A DNA stretch of 64,000 nucleotides from Sanderia malayensis (taxonomy: Eukaryota; Cnidaria; Scyphozoa; Semaeostomeae; Pelagiidae). The position numbers were made by a program, and so were the translations under genes. Positions 24,301-33,893 of the stretch are shown in pieces. Every line of letters begins with the position of its first letter. Position 1 is the first letter of the stretch. The DNA is taken from NCBI GenBank assembly GCA_013076295.1, contig RQOL01000699.1, forward strand, positions 4,712,001 through 4,776,000, in the 5' to 3' direction. The notes under the pieces were generated by a model. That model had not been told where the DNA came from and ran no database searches. It worked only from the letters and a program-made list of their open reading frames with translations.

Positions 24301-25962
24301 CATTAACTTCATCACATTAATGCACCAACATTCTGAACTAGGGAATAAAATTTCTAAATTTTAATTACCTTAAAAAACCCATCAAGTGCACGAATTGCAA
24401 TCAGTAGATACATGCTTCCTCTTGCAGCCAACGGGGTCAACAAAGTAAGTAATGCAGATATCAAAACTCCACCACCAAATATATTTTTACCACCAAACCG
24501 AGCAGCAAGATATCCACCAGGTATCTGGGCTACCATGTAGCCATAGAAAGATGAGCTCAAAATGATACCTAAAATAAAAACGTCCGGGAACTTTGATACA
24601 GTTGATACATTAAAACCGAAAACTTTCGGATTTAAAAATTTCGGACAAAATACTTCGGACGAGAAACTTTCGGACGCTTTTTTAAGAAGTTCGGACGAAA
24701 CAATTTTCGGACCAGAAAATTTTCGGACAAAGCTAAAGTCGATGAAGATGGCAAAAATTGTGGACGAATTTTTATAAAAAATGTGTGCGGATAGCATGCT
24801 AGTTCATAATTGATATGATATATAGTTTAGATCTTCAAAAGAGTCCTCTGGCTCCAGCTACATGCTAATGCGCCATCGATCCCTGACATTTGAAAGCCTT
24901 TTCTCATCATTTCAGGGTTGTTTCGCAAATAGTCGTACAGCCAAGTCAATCACTGTGCATGAAGAGGTTTCATCGTAAACAGCTTTCGTGAAACTCCAAT
25001 GGAATAGACTTCAATTCCACAATTGATATGGGCCGACACTCTTGGCATACGACTCTTTAAACTTTGATTTTAGATAAGTTTTTGGCGGACCATTGACAGT
25101 AGGCTCCAGTAGCTGAAAATGATGTGCTAAATTAGCTGGCACAAACATACTGACACAGTAATTGTCTTCAACTGGAAATCTAACCTCTTGTGGAAGACAA
25201 CGATTTGTATTCCCTCGTAGATCAGTTGCGATGGCGAAAAAACGCTCAAAAAGTTACGTTGTTCAAACAATGTACCCCTTGAGCTTGATTAGCCTGTGAT
25301 TTAAGATGATGAACATGATGTCAAAATAAATGGGAAAAGCGCGAAATTATATGCGTACATGATAAACGTTGATGAACATTGACCGTTTCTGTGTGTATTT
25401 CTGTGTCTTCCGAAAAAACAAACTTTCGGTCAATAAAACATTCGGATAGCAAGTACTTTCGGATAATTAAATTTTCGGACACAATTTTGTCCGAATGTTT
25501 GATCGTCCGAAAGTTTTCGGTTTTAATGTATGCAATTTCGATTTTAAATAAGTTTTATATATTTCAGTTGACATTACCCTGCTCTCTGGAAGTCCAATTA
25601 AACTCTGCAGCTTTCTAACAGTGGGAAAAATAGTTCAATAAAATAACAATAAAGCAGTTTAATGAAAACTGTGCGATGTTTCGCCCCAATTTTACCATAG
25701 ATATTGCATAAAAACATTCAAAATAAATCCTTACAAGAACTTTAACATCTCCACTGGCCGTAGAATTCGTTTCACTTGAGACCATAGCAACTAGTGCAAC
25801 ACTTAAATTCACCCTTAACGCGGTGACATTAAGAAATCCAAGGAAGCTAAGAATCGCAAGCAAATATCTTTTTGGAAGACAGTCGCATGTTATTCTCCAT
25901 TTTGGCCCACTTCTGGGAAGTTGGCTTTCATTTGGATCTTCATCAATGGCCGAAAGGTCCAT
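15363..25962 (-). CDS. SLC17A5-like: SLC17 anion transporter (sialin/vesicular-glutamate type), interrupted by a MITE
   Basis: Major-facilitator organic anion transporter of the SLC17 group (sialin and relatives), normally in lysosomal, vesicular or plasma membranes. Ten inferred exons, minus strand, 5' to 3': 25735-25962, 25578-25614, 24369-24568, 24168-24255, 23840-23926, 23587-23720, 22527-22890, 22271-22403, 16285-16523, 15363-15551. All introns are GT-AG and phases agree. Family signatures: [13 protein letters not shown] (N-terminus), [74 protein letters not shown], and a C-terminal EEWRYVF...GEKQPWA. Exon 7 is split by a 206-bp hAT-type insertion that shifts the frame, so this allele should not give a full protein unless the insert is spliced or polymorphic. 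Intron 8 holds the Ty3/gypsy element in the opposite orientation; intron 2 holds another TIR element. Confidence 0.8.
16658..16991 (+). repeat. 5' LTR
   Basis: 334 bp, begins TGTAGTGATTACC and ends CCCTGTTGCTAAA; matches the right LTR almost base for base. Confidence 0.92.
16993..17010 (+). promoter_or_regulatory. Primer-binding site (tRNA primer)
   Basis: TGGTGACCACGACGTGA starts right after the left LTR, the position and TGG start expected for a retrotransposon minus-strand primer site. I have not assigned the tRNA. Confidence 0.7.
17247..18233 (+). CDS. gag: Gag polyprotein
   Basis: 328 residues starting at ATG 17247, the first ATG of the long frame. Builds the particle that packages the element RNA. 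After a Ser/Pro-rich start comes a capsid-like region opened by [19 protein letters not shown], typical of gypsy-group Gag, then an [12 protein letters not shown] basic stretch and a cysteine cluster beginning CWYHYNFG (about residues 275-292) that resembles the modified zinc knuckle of Mag-like elements, then a Gln-rich end. The pol frame overlaps the last 115 bases in the -1 frame. GGAAAAC near the end of gag is a possible slip site; unproven. Confidence 0.88.
   Translation: MSTDSTVSVPTGASASSSQANQPQNLPSPPQAIVSAASIKIPPFWPNDPTVWFAQIEAQFFTRNISTQATKFAYVVGALQPEIAQEIRDILITPPTHNPHDRLKEELIKRTSVSEEKRLHQLLQSEELGDRKPSQLLRHMHQLLGDNRLDERILKQLFLQRLPSNAQLILASTADDVTLTQLASLADKILAVALPPQPISAIQPPETLQQPANSVDIKNLQLQINQLTTQMQALTGHFQQQSRSRSPYRSRSPFPRQQFSRSPNRRPEDPSGSLCWYHYNFGANAQRCNLPCTFSRATNQHQQQQPQQQQQQPPHITAPHSENYNARD
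18119..21373 (+). CDS. pol: Pol polyprotein: protease, RT, RNase H, integrase
   Basis: Open for about 1084 codons. It has no ATG of its own at 18119 and is probably reached by -1 frameshifting from gag. Protease [13 protein letters not shown] near residue 67; reverse transcriptase with [10 protein letters not shown] (about residue 365); RNase H region starting [15 protein letters not shown]; integrase zinc domain [10 protein letters not shown]...CTACQKAK; catalytic triad in HIDIVGP (about 777), TTDRGSQF (about 838) and NGMIERFH (about 872); C-terminal tail with [11 protein letters not shown] (GPY motif). All key catalytic residues are present and no stop or frameshift was seen, so the element could be active. 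Confidence 0.93.
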   Translation: MHLFTCHQPTPATTTTTATTTTTSYNSSAFGKLQRQRLMTTSSSGTSTQSRLFYLPDRYSGTRFLVDTGADVSVIPPTPAEKNRPSLSRSLQAVNKTSITTYGEKSLTLDIGLRRTFRWIFVIADLHLPILGADFLAHFGLKVDIAHRLLIDRTTNLHINGIQATDSSPHPIYALPDASSPYITLLEKFPELARQNYQDTAIKHDVTHHIDTTGPPAFCRPRRLAPDRLKIARDEFEHMLQLGIIRPSNSNWSSPLHMVPKSTPGDWRPCGDYRALNRATVPDRYPIPHIQDFSAALHGKTIFSKIDLVRAYHQIPVDPTDVHKTAITTPFGLFEFVRMPFGLRNAAQTFQRFIHQVLRGLDFVFAYIDDLLIASSSESEHLQHLQILFARLSDYGIVIHPGKCIFGQPSLHFLGHHISAEGIAPLAEKVKAIQDFPVPSSLRQLREFLGLVNFYRRFIPRCASLVQPLTDLLSPKRTKDALELSDTALSAFDAIKTALAQATLLSHPDPTAPYCLMIDASNVAVGGVLQQRLGDIWQPLSFFSKRLQPAEVKYSTFARELLAIYLSIRHFRHFVEGRAFYVLTDHKPLTHALAASSDKYSPRETRHLDYISQFTSDIRHLNGKENVVADALSRMDINAFQTSSVAPLDFSSLAKAQADDPELSSLQSTSLQLRAMPLPHGPGTILCDTSTTTPRPYVPVSFRRLIFSQLHNLSHPGIRATQQLITARYVWPSINRDIRNWTRSCTACQKAKVQRHIAAPLGTFSSPDARFDHVHIDIVGPLPPSRGFKYLLTCIDRFTRWPEAIPIADISADTVAHAFVTRWISVFGIPSTITTDRGSQFESSLFNHLTNLLGIKRIHTTAYHPCANGMIERFHRQLKAAIKAYPDSTNWAELLPLILLSLRSTYKPDFACTPAQLVYGTTLRLPGQFFLPAPDTSHLDPSMYVHRLQSAMATLKPPNPRPQSPISHVPSSLHSSTHAFVRHDAVRKPLQPPYDGPYKILRRADKHFTLEIHGKPKTISLDRLKPAHLDADLPSHTTNLPQISSPSSSPEPTPQDPPILPDAPAKSTRSGRRVHFPDRYGFEQ
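21489..21499 (+). promoter_or_regulatory. Polypurine tract
   Basis: AAGGGGGGAGC lies just upstream of the right LTR and would prime plus-strand synthesis. Confidence 0.7.
21502..21835 (+). repeat. 3' LTR
   Basis: Same length as the left LTR and nearly identical; followed directly by AGTT, matching the left flank. Confidence 0.92.
22623..22828. mobile_element. hAT-type MITE inside an SLC17 exon
   Basis: 206 bp with 14-bp terminal inverted repeats CAGGGCCGGTTCCA and an exact 8-bp target duplication GCTACAAT (22615-22622 and 22829-22836). 8-bp duplications and CAGGG-type ends are hallmarks of hAT elements. No protein is coded. Removing element plus one duplication copy gives a continuous transporter frame; with it the net insertion of 214 bp shifts the frame. 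Confidence 0.9.
22954..23364. repeat. Possible MITE in SLC17 intron 6
   Basis: ATAAGATAATCTAGA at the left faces TCTAGATTATCTTAT at the right across about 410 bp. Short perfect inverted ends, no coding content, no clear target duplication. Confidence 0.4.
24608..25528. mobile_element. TIR element in SLC17 intron 2, rich in TTTCGGA motifs
   Basis: Ends CATTAAAACCGAAAACTTTC face each other and are flanked by TA on both sides (24606-24607 and 25529-25530), as for Tc1/mariner-type insertion. Both ends carry many copies of TTTCGGA(C) or its complement. The roughly 0.9-kb body has no long frame. Non-autonomous element. Confidence 0.7.
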
Positions 25963-26276
25963 GTTGTTTGAATAAAATGATAACTGGTCAAAATGAAAAA
26001 TATAAGCCCTTATTTACGCTTTTTCCTGCCATTAATGCTTGGAATGTTAACCAAAATTATACGCAAAAGCCATTATCTGCAAGAATATTGCTGTTGCGTA
26101 ACGAAGCGTCTGCGCTCTGCTACGGGAAAGTAATACAGTTGACATCCGCTTACTCAAACTCTGAAGGGAAATCGAAATTTGTTCGAGTAAGCGAATGTTC
26201 GACTTAGCAGATGCCCGGATTTTTTTAGCTAAATTAGTTAGGAAAGTAAAATGAACTATTTAAATAACAACTCGTG

Positions 26277-26317
26277 AATTCTTTTAAAACCATACAAATT
26301 GTGGTTTTAAAAGAATT
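26277..26317. repeat. Perfect hairpin
   Basis: AATTCTTTTAAAACCA and its exact reverse complement are separated by 9 bases. It lies upstream of SLC17 exon 1. Function unknown; could be a MITE remnant or transcript hairpin. Confidence 0.6.
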
Positions 26318-26798
26318 TTGTGTGGATTCATACGTGAAAGGTTTTCATGTGTATAAGGATAAATGGAGCCCACAAAAAGGAGAAGTGCTTGTGAGTGCCA
26401 CTTGAACAAAGATGATGAACAATATGACAACTTGTCCAACACAACGGCGCAAGGAAAATCTACGTGAAAAAACCCATTATTATGAACAAAAGAAAATAAA
26501 TCTTTGTATAGGAGCTGATGAAACTGATGAAACTAGACTCCTGGTTAACCCGATCAAATGTTTTTCTTGGTCGATTTTCATCAAAGGCCTACTGCAATCA
26601 AAAATCACATTCCCGTCTTCTTGCATAACAATTAAATTTCAATCTTTACTAACTACTTTGGTGCATGTTTTATCACGATAAGTATACTAAATTTGGCTTT
26701 GAAATGGGGCACTGACTGCGACATGGTACCCAAAATGTGCAAATGTGATAAAATGTGATAAATTAGATAAATAAATTCAGCTATTTTATCAAGCTAAC

Positions 26799-26884
26799 CA
26801 AAAAATAGAAAACTGCCGGCCAACCAAAGCTGTCAGCAATCAAGCCTGAAAACAGCATCCCAATTACTATACCCGCATATGGAC
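26799..26884 (-). pseudogene. Second stray SLC17 exon 5
   Basis: Codes GPYAGIVIGMLFSG and FGWPAVFYF, an open and well-kept version of exon 5, with matching intron flanks (acceptor ttcaag, donor gttagc). It lies about 0.8 kb upstream of exon 1 of the long copy. No other exon of a third gene was found nearby. Confidence 0.7.
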
Positions 26885-27135
26885 CTTGAAAGGAAAAGCT
26901 AAGGACTAGAAATCACGACTTAATTTTAATGAGCTGTTTGTAGTTATTGGATGTAACAGCGGATGATTTCCAAACAAAGCAGTGACAATCAAATTTTTAC
27001 TGAATAAAGATTATGTAAATCCATGCCAACTTGGCTGTTATTTATGGCTACTATTTTTGCTGCTTTTTATCTTAAGAAATTAATAGGGATGAAAATAAAG
27101 TTATTCAACATACCTTGAATCTTTCTATTTCACAG

Positions 27136-27269
27136 ACGAAACGAAGGAGATTAAATTTCATGAAGTTGTTTCACTTTCATCGGTTCTTGGATTCTCTTGT
27201 TTCCTTGTTGTTGTGCTTACAGTTTATGTAATCTACGAAAGAATAGCGAAATTACAAATAAAAGAATAG
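27136..27269 (+). CDS. Orphan 3' exon with a membrane helix and short cytoplasmic tail
   Basis: A clean acceptor (ctatttcacag) is followed by a phase-1 frame that runs into a hydrophobic segment (VVSLSSVLGF, then FLVVVLTVYVIY) and a short charged tail before TAG. It looks like the last exon of a small type I membrane protein. No upstream exons were found on the plus strand, so it may be a fragment or chance. Not recognised as a family. Confidence 0.3.
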
Positions 27270-27785
27270 AGAAATCATGTAGACAATCAACAAACTAAAA
27301 AAGGCAAATAATGCACCGAAGATACAAACATGACATCAAAAATTAAATATCAATGTATCTTTAACCATATGAAATTGCAAAGTTTACCTTTGGAGTTGTA
27401 AAATGTAAACTTGTTTCTGCAATCCGTAACCTACGGTTTTCTTAATGGAGAATTCTTTGCAACAAAAATAGAACAAATTAGATGAAAGAAGAAATAATAT
27501 CCCACACTGTTACAAACGTGCTTATTTAACAATCTACAAAGTCATAATTTCATAAGATGACAATGCCAAATGAAACCCATAATCAAAGTCCTACAAAACA
27601 AAACAGTTGTACGCAAGGAGAGTTACTGCATGCCAAGAAAGCTTTGCAGTTCACAACTAGTCGCTGAAGAGCACGAGACAATAAAGTTTTTTTCTTCAGT
27701 CATTTCTCTCTTCAGGAGTAGCAACAGCATTTAATAATGCCCCAATTTTATCTTCTTCATTCTCGCAAAGCATCGTGAAAACATT

Positions 27786-30700
27786 TTAAAACTCTTGAAG
27801 AAGATCATCCGATTTAAATCTTGCTGCAAGAAGTGTTTCTTCCTGTTCTCCATCTGACACATCAGCCATTGTCTTCCACATCAATGTACGATTTGATGAC
27901 GTCATCCTTTCCAAGCCCATTCCTTTTACCAACGCATGATTTGCACACAATTTATGCACTTGATCACGCCTCATTATCAACCTTGCTCTCTTGTTATCAT
28001 TATGACATAACAACTTCAGACTTCCAACCCCTCGTTCTTTCCATTCTTTGCTTTCCGAATTGAACTTGTACAATTTCACTCGACTTTCGAATAAAATGGC
28101 CTCATCTTCCTCTCCACTTTTTGTTTCGACTTTGGCTAATTGCACAATTGGTTCATAATGTGGATCGTGATCATCTTTCTCGTCTGTTCTGCTGAAAAGA
28201 ACTTGGCCAACTCCAAAGAATCCGCCTGTTTGTTGCGGACTTGAAATGAATGGTTTCTGTTCACTTCCAGCAAGAGATGCAAATGATAATGATGAAAATC
28301 CTGAACCAAATGCAAACAACTTTGAACTCTCATCTACAGATGAAGTTGAGTGATCTTCTTTCGTATCTTTATTCGCATCTTCCGTTACTTGAGATGTAGC
28401 CAAGCCTTCTTGTACTTTATCTTGATGATCAGATGTTGGTCCTTCTTTTCTTTCACATTCACACGCTATACATTTCGTAGCGTTCCAATCATTAAACACC
28501 AAACAATCTGTACATTCCCAGCCGTCCATACTTGCTTTCAAGAACGATTTACTGAACTCATTTCCTTTTTCGTCTTCTTTTTTCTCTTGTCTATTTTCAA
28601 ACATTCTATCATCCCTTTGACCATCCTCTTCTTCCTTGCTTCTTTCTTCTTGACAACAGCTCTCTTCGTTCTCTGCTTCAGCCAATTCATCAACCGATGA
28701 ACCTCTTGATTTCAAATCTGCACAACACATCTCAATTTTTTCAGCAAATTTCTTCCCAATTTCCTCAGTCTTAAACCTCGCAGTAAACATCTCTTCTTGG
28801 GCATCTCCATCAGATATATCAGCATTAGTTTTCCAAAGCCAAGTTGTTTGTGTTCCCGGTCTTGCAGAAAGCACCATATCAGCATGGATCAAATGATTTG
28901 CGCAGAGCTTGAACACTTGATCTCTTCTCATTACGATTCTGTAATTATTTCTTGACTTATTATGCAATATCTTCAATTTCCCAACACCTCTTTCCTTCCA
29001 TTGAACTGCATCGCTATCGTATCGATATAATTTACACCTTTCATCGAATAGACATTCTTCTTCCTCTTCGCCTGATTTAATTTCTTTCTTCGACAATGAT
29101 ACAATCGGTGTGAAATGTATTTGAGTTTCTTCTTCCAACCCTTCTTCCTTGCTCCCGTCTGTTACCGCTGATTTGAATAATACCTGACCTTGATTCTCGA
29201 ATTTCCCATCTGACTTCATCATAAAACCTGGTGTACTTCCAGATGATCTCAAGTCAGAAAAAGAAAGTCCGGTTGTCTTAAAACCGAAATTGAAAACCTT
29301 CGATGACTGCGGTTGTTGTTCACTCGCTGCTTCGCCCCCTTCTCTTGGCTTTGATTTCATTAACACGAGATTATCTCGGGTGAAAAACAACGCAGGTAGC
29401 AGTAAATTCTCAGCTTTCTTTCTTTCATCTTCAGAACCTTCTTTGACGTAGACTATTTCAACATCTTCATCACTTGTCAGAGCAGACTCCTTATATCCAG
29501 ACACATTTCCATCTTCATCACATTTCACTGCATCTTCTTGTCCACTAATCTTTTCTTCATCGTTTACTTTTCCACCAACAACTTTCATCTCTTCACATTT
29601 CTTTTCACCTTGTGCTGCACTGCTTGCTGCCTCTCCATTATCAATTTCTCTTTTCGAATCTCCTCCATCGTCGTCTACCCCAACCCCGCAGCACCCAGCC
29701 TCCTTTTCGGACAGAATTGCTGATTTAACTTGATCAAAACTTTCTTTAAATCGACTACACGTGTCTTCATTGCGAAACCTCACTGCAAACTTCTCAGCTT
29801 TGGGAACTTCTTCTGAAAAATCTGCATGCGTATACCAAACCCAACTATTCTTAGATGCTTCATTCCTTTCAATGTTCATCTCGGCAAGTATCAAATGATT
29901 AATGCAAATCTTCTTCACTTGATCCCTTCGCATTACAACTCTATATTGTTTGCTTTTTGTAGTTTTCAGAATCTTCAATTCCCCAACTCCTCTTTCTTTC
30001 CATTGCCGTCCATCATTATCATAGCGATATGCTTTTGCTTTCTCACTGAAAATTGTTTCGTCGTTTTCTTCTCCTGTCTTGTTCTCCATCTTCTTATTAA
30101 GTGTTACGATCGCTTCAAAAATTGCCTTGCATTCTTCTTCCACGTGATGATCGTCTTCTTCTTTATTGACTTCATCCTTCACTTGGTTGTCAATTTGCAG
30201 TCCTTTCTCTGCCGAAGTTGACGAGAAAGTAAACAACGGCTTTATCAAACTGTTTGCTTCTTTTTTATCCTGCTCCACTGGTTTGCTTTCTTTACCATCA
30301 GCTTTATTGAAAGAGAATAAACTCCCCATCGGTTTATCTCCCCCAAAAGCACCAAACATTGGACCTGTTTTTGGCCCTGTGTCACTATTGGGTTCACTGC
30401 CAGAATCTGGCACATCTATCACACCATCTTTAGAGCCACGATTAGCACCACTAGCAGGACTAAATGAGAACTCAAATTTTCCTGGCCCTCCTTCTGAATG
30501 TGATTTACTTGTAAAATCAAATAAAGATTTTCCTGAATCTTTTGGCTTAGTGGAATCATCGTCTTTAGCAGACAGAAAATTGAATGAAAACGATGGTTTA
30601 CTGGCTGCATTGCTAAGGCTTGAAACATCTGAAACAGATTTGCTGTCTTCACTGGTTGCTACTACTTTTGCATCGTCTTTCAATTCAGCAATGTCAGATT

Positions 30701-32873
30701 TCGTTACAAATTCCTTGCCTTCATCTTTGTTCGTTGAACTTGGACTATTCTTCACAGATTCGTCTTCGTTCGCTATCGTTTCTTTCAAAACAGTAGCTGA
30801 ATCTTTAGTTGAACTTGCGACTGAATCTGATTCTGAAACTGCTGTTGCAGCTGCCTCGGTAAAACAAGCTTTAAATTGCTCCACAGCATCATCTGTTTTA
30901 AATCTGGCTGTGAATTTTTCAGCCTTCTCTTCTCCATCAGAAATATCTGCCAATGTAAACCAAACAACAGTTCTCTTTGACATGGCACCATCTTCTGCTT
31001 TCATCCCTTTCAAAACAAGATGATTCATGCAGAGTTTCTTCACTTGATCTCGACGCATTATCAATCTTGTTTGTCCACTTTGTCGATTCTTCAACATCTT
31101 CAGATCGCCAGATCCTCTCTCCTTCCACTGTGGAACGCTCGAATCAAAACGATAAACTTTTGCCTTTTCACAAAACAAAACTTCTTCCAACTCTTCTCCG
31201 GTTTTCAAATCAACTTTTGTTAACTCAACAAGTGGTGTAAAAGTTGCTTTACATTCTTCTTCATTGTGATATTTTTCAAGAGATGATGGCGAAGAGCAAG
31301 TAACTACTGAAACTGTTTTATTTTCTTCATCTTTCTTTTCCAACTCTTCATTGTTGAATTGAGATGAAGGAAGATGAAAGAAGTCTTTTGGCAAAAGCAA
31401 TTTCTCTGCTTTCTTTTTCTCATCTTCATCGGGAAGAGACTGATATGTAACCTTAAAACCAACACCATCCTTCTCTTCAACTTTTTCTTCCGCGAAAACT
31501 TCTTCATCCCGATTTAATTTTTCGTCACCTTTCACATCTACTTCGTCCTTCTTTGCTTCCTCTGTATCATCTTCCTTCGCCAACGCAACAGAACTTTTTT
31601 CTTTTTCATCTTCCTCATTTCCTGTTCCTTTCTCTGTCCTACTCACAGATTCATTGAAATGTTTCTCGAACTCCTTCGCAACTTCAACTGATCTGAACTT
31701 TGCAGCAAACGTCTCTGATTTTGCTTCTTCATCACTACAATCAGCTGCCGTCGTCCAAACAAATATCTTATTTGAATCATCCATGGGCTTCAAAAACATT
31801 CCACTGACCAAACAATGATTTGCACATAGCTTGTGAACTTGATCTCTTCTCATTACTATTCTATACTTTTCAGAATCCTTCTTAATAGAATTTTCAACTC
31901 TCCAACCCTCTTTCTTTCCATTGTTTAGTTTCTGCGTCAAATCGATATAGCTTGCATTTCTCAGCAAATAAAACATCTTCACATTCCTCTCCAGTTATTC
32001 GATGTTCTTTCCTTGTTAATTCAACAATCGGTGAAAAATTTAAACTGTGGTCGTTTCTTTCGACGGACTTTCTGGTGACTTCGGCCTGGTCTTATCATCC
32101 AAATGAAATGATGGTGGAATAGATGATGATGAATCCTTTTCGTCATTCGTCGTATCACCTTGCTTCCCAAATGTAAATGACCCAGATGGTGTGAAATACT
32201 GGGATCTATCTGCAGAAACATCTTGAAAAGTCGTTGGCGTTTGACTTGTCACGCCAAATTTAAACCCAGAACTCAGAGGTGTTGAAAACATTGATTGAAA
32301 AGGCAATGATGTTGAAACAGAATCATTTCCATTATTGCTTGGCTTCATAGTTGTACATGCTGGACATTGTTGAACTGTTGCTTCGTTTCTTATCAAACAT
32401 GTTGGACATTCCCAACTGCCTACACTTGGAGCAAACAGATTCTTCAATTCTGATATTTGACCCTTCTCACTCAAAGGAGATTCTGTAAGATAATTGGCGT
32501 GGTTCTTCCATCCTTATTCAACGGGTTTCAGTTTTACAACCAGAACAATTTCGGTTGTCTTTGCCGTTTCTCATGGAGCAAGTTGGACATTCCCAATCAA
32601 CCTCAGTCTTCACCTCATTGCTGAGTTCAGAAGTTGCTTTATTGACCCCAAATACCGGCTTGCTTTCACTCGGCATTTGACCGAATGAAAAAACCCAGCA
32701 GGCTGGACTCCAAATGTCAATGGTTTTTGTGAGCCAAATAGGAAACCGGATTGAGCTGGTTTTGCCGGATCCAAACAGCAATCCCGAAGAGTTCCGCTTG
32801 TCTTCTCAACTGGTGTGCATCCGGTTCCAGGCTTAGCAGTAGAGCATGCAACGCAGGATGTCTTATCTCCATC
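27786..32873 (-). CDS. RANBP2-like: RanBP2/Nup358-like nucleoporin with five Ran-binding domains (5' end lost in gap)
   Basis: Cytoplasmic-face nuclear pore protein that binds Ran-GTP. A 4.2-kb frame (27786-31982) has no intron and codes Ran-binding domains 1 (3' part) to 5. Each carries the QWKERGxGxLKxL core and RRDQVxKLCANH signature, at about 31.7-32.0, 30.9-31.2, 29.7-30.1, 28.7-29.1 and 27.8-28.2 kb. Between them are acidic linkers, FG-type motifs (FKFG, FNFGF, FAFGSGF) and a RanBP2-type zinc finger (WECTDCLVFN, about 28.5 kb). Upstream, 32040-32700 codes two more zinc fingers (WECPTCLIRN, WECPTCSMRN), and half of another abuts the gap. One-base frameshifts occur near 31.88, 31.91, 32.05 and 32.5 kb. 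The frame ends at TAA 27786, but coding-like sequence continues in frame for 29 codons. No cyclophilin domain is seen at the end, unlike vertebrate RanBP2. Confidence 0.85.
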
Positions 32874-32973
32874 NNNNNNNNNNNNNNNNNNNNNNNNNNN
32901 NNNNNNNNNNNNNNNNNNNNNNNNNNNNNNNNNNNNNNNNNNNNNNNNNNNNNNNNNNNNNNNNNNNNNNNNN
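32874..32973. other. Assembly gap (100 N)
   Basis: Exactly 100 N, separating the 5' part of the RanBP2-like gene from the tRNA array. True distance and adjacency are unknown. Confidence 0.98.
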
Positions 32974-33152
32974 AGTTAAATTTTGATGCTTCATATTTCT
33001 AGTTTTATCATTATATCGGTCTTATGGTGTAATGGTTAGCACTTTGGACTTTGAATCCAATGATCCGAGTTCAAGTCTCGGTAAGACCTTTTTATTAAAA
33101 CGTTCAACAAAAGTTAATTTGTGTTTCATTTTCTAGTTTTATCATTTATATC

Positions 33153-33224
33153 GGTCTTATGGTGTAATGGTTAGCACTTTGGACTTTGAATCCAATGATC
33201 CGAGTTCAAGTCTCGGTAAGACCT
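33153..33224 (+). tRNA. tRNA-Gln(TTG), representative intact copy
   Basis: 72 nt without CCA. Acceptor stem GGTCTTA/TAAGACC pairs fully; anticodon stem TTGGA/TCCAA with loop CTTTGAA gives anticodon TTG; T stem CCGAG/CTCGG around TTCAAGT. Internal promoter boxes are present (TGGTGTAATGG region and GTTCAAGTC). No intron. Agrees closely with known animal tRNA-Gln. Most array units have this form. Confidence 0.95.
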
Positions 33225-33286
33225 TTATTAAAACATTCAACAAAGTTAAATTTGGTTTTCACATTTCTAGTTTTATCATTTATATC

Positions 33287-33357
33287 GGTCTTATGGTGTA
33301 ATGGTTAGCACTTTGGACTTGAATCCAATGATCCGAGTTCAAGTCTCGGTAAGACCT
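33287..33357 (+). pseudogene. tRNA-Gln copy with shortened anticodon loop
   Basis: Reads GGACTTGAATCC, one T fewer than normal, leaving a 6-nt anticodon loop. Nine other units have similar losses. Either a pseudogene or an uncorrected homopolymer error in the assembly. Confidence 0.6.
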
Positions 33358-33821
33358 TTATTAAAACATTCAACAAAGTTAAATTTGGTTTTTCACATTT
33401 CTAGTTTTATCATTTATATCGGTCTTATGGTGTAATGGTTAGCACTTTGGACTTTGAATCCAATGATCCGAGTTCAAGTCTCGGTAAGACCTTTATTAAA
33501 ACATTCAACAAAGTTAAATTTGGTGTTACATATTTCTAGTTTTATCATTTATATCGGCCTTATTGTGTAATGGTTAGCACTTTGGACTTTGAATCCAATG
33601 ATCGAGTTCAAGTCTCGGTAAGACCTTTATTAAACGTTCAACAAAGTTAAATTTGATGTTCATATTTCTAGTTTTATCATTTATATCGGTCTTATGGTGT
33701 AATGGTTAGCACTTTGGACTTTGAATCCAATGATCCGAGTTCAAGTCTCGGTAAGACCTTTATTACAAGTTCAACAAAGTTAAATTTGATGCTTCATATT
33801 TCTAGTTTTATCATTTATATC

Positions 33822-33893
33822 GGTCTTATGGTGTAATGGTTAGCACTTTGGACTCTGAATCCAATGATCCGAGTTCAAGTCTCGGTAAGACCT
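33822..33893 (+). tRNA. tRNA-Gln(CTG), representative copy
   Basis: Identical to the TTG form except for CTCTGAA in the anticodon loop, changing the anticodon to CTG, which reads CAG. It lies between TTG-type units in the same array. Confidence 0.93.

Noticed and set aside
30166..31023. 285-codon plus-strand frame inside the RanBP2-like gene
   Set aside because: Antisense shadow of a strongly supported coding region; biased composition mirrors the acidic linkers.
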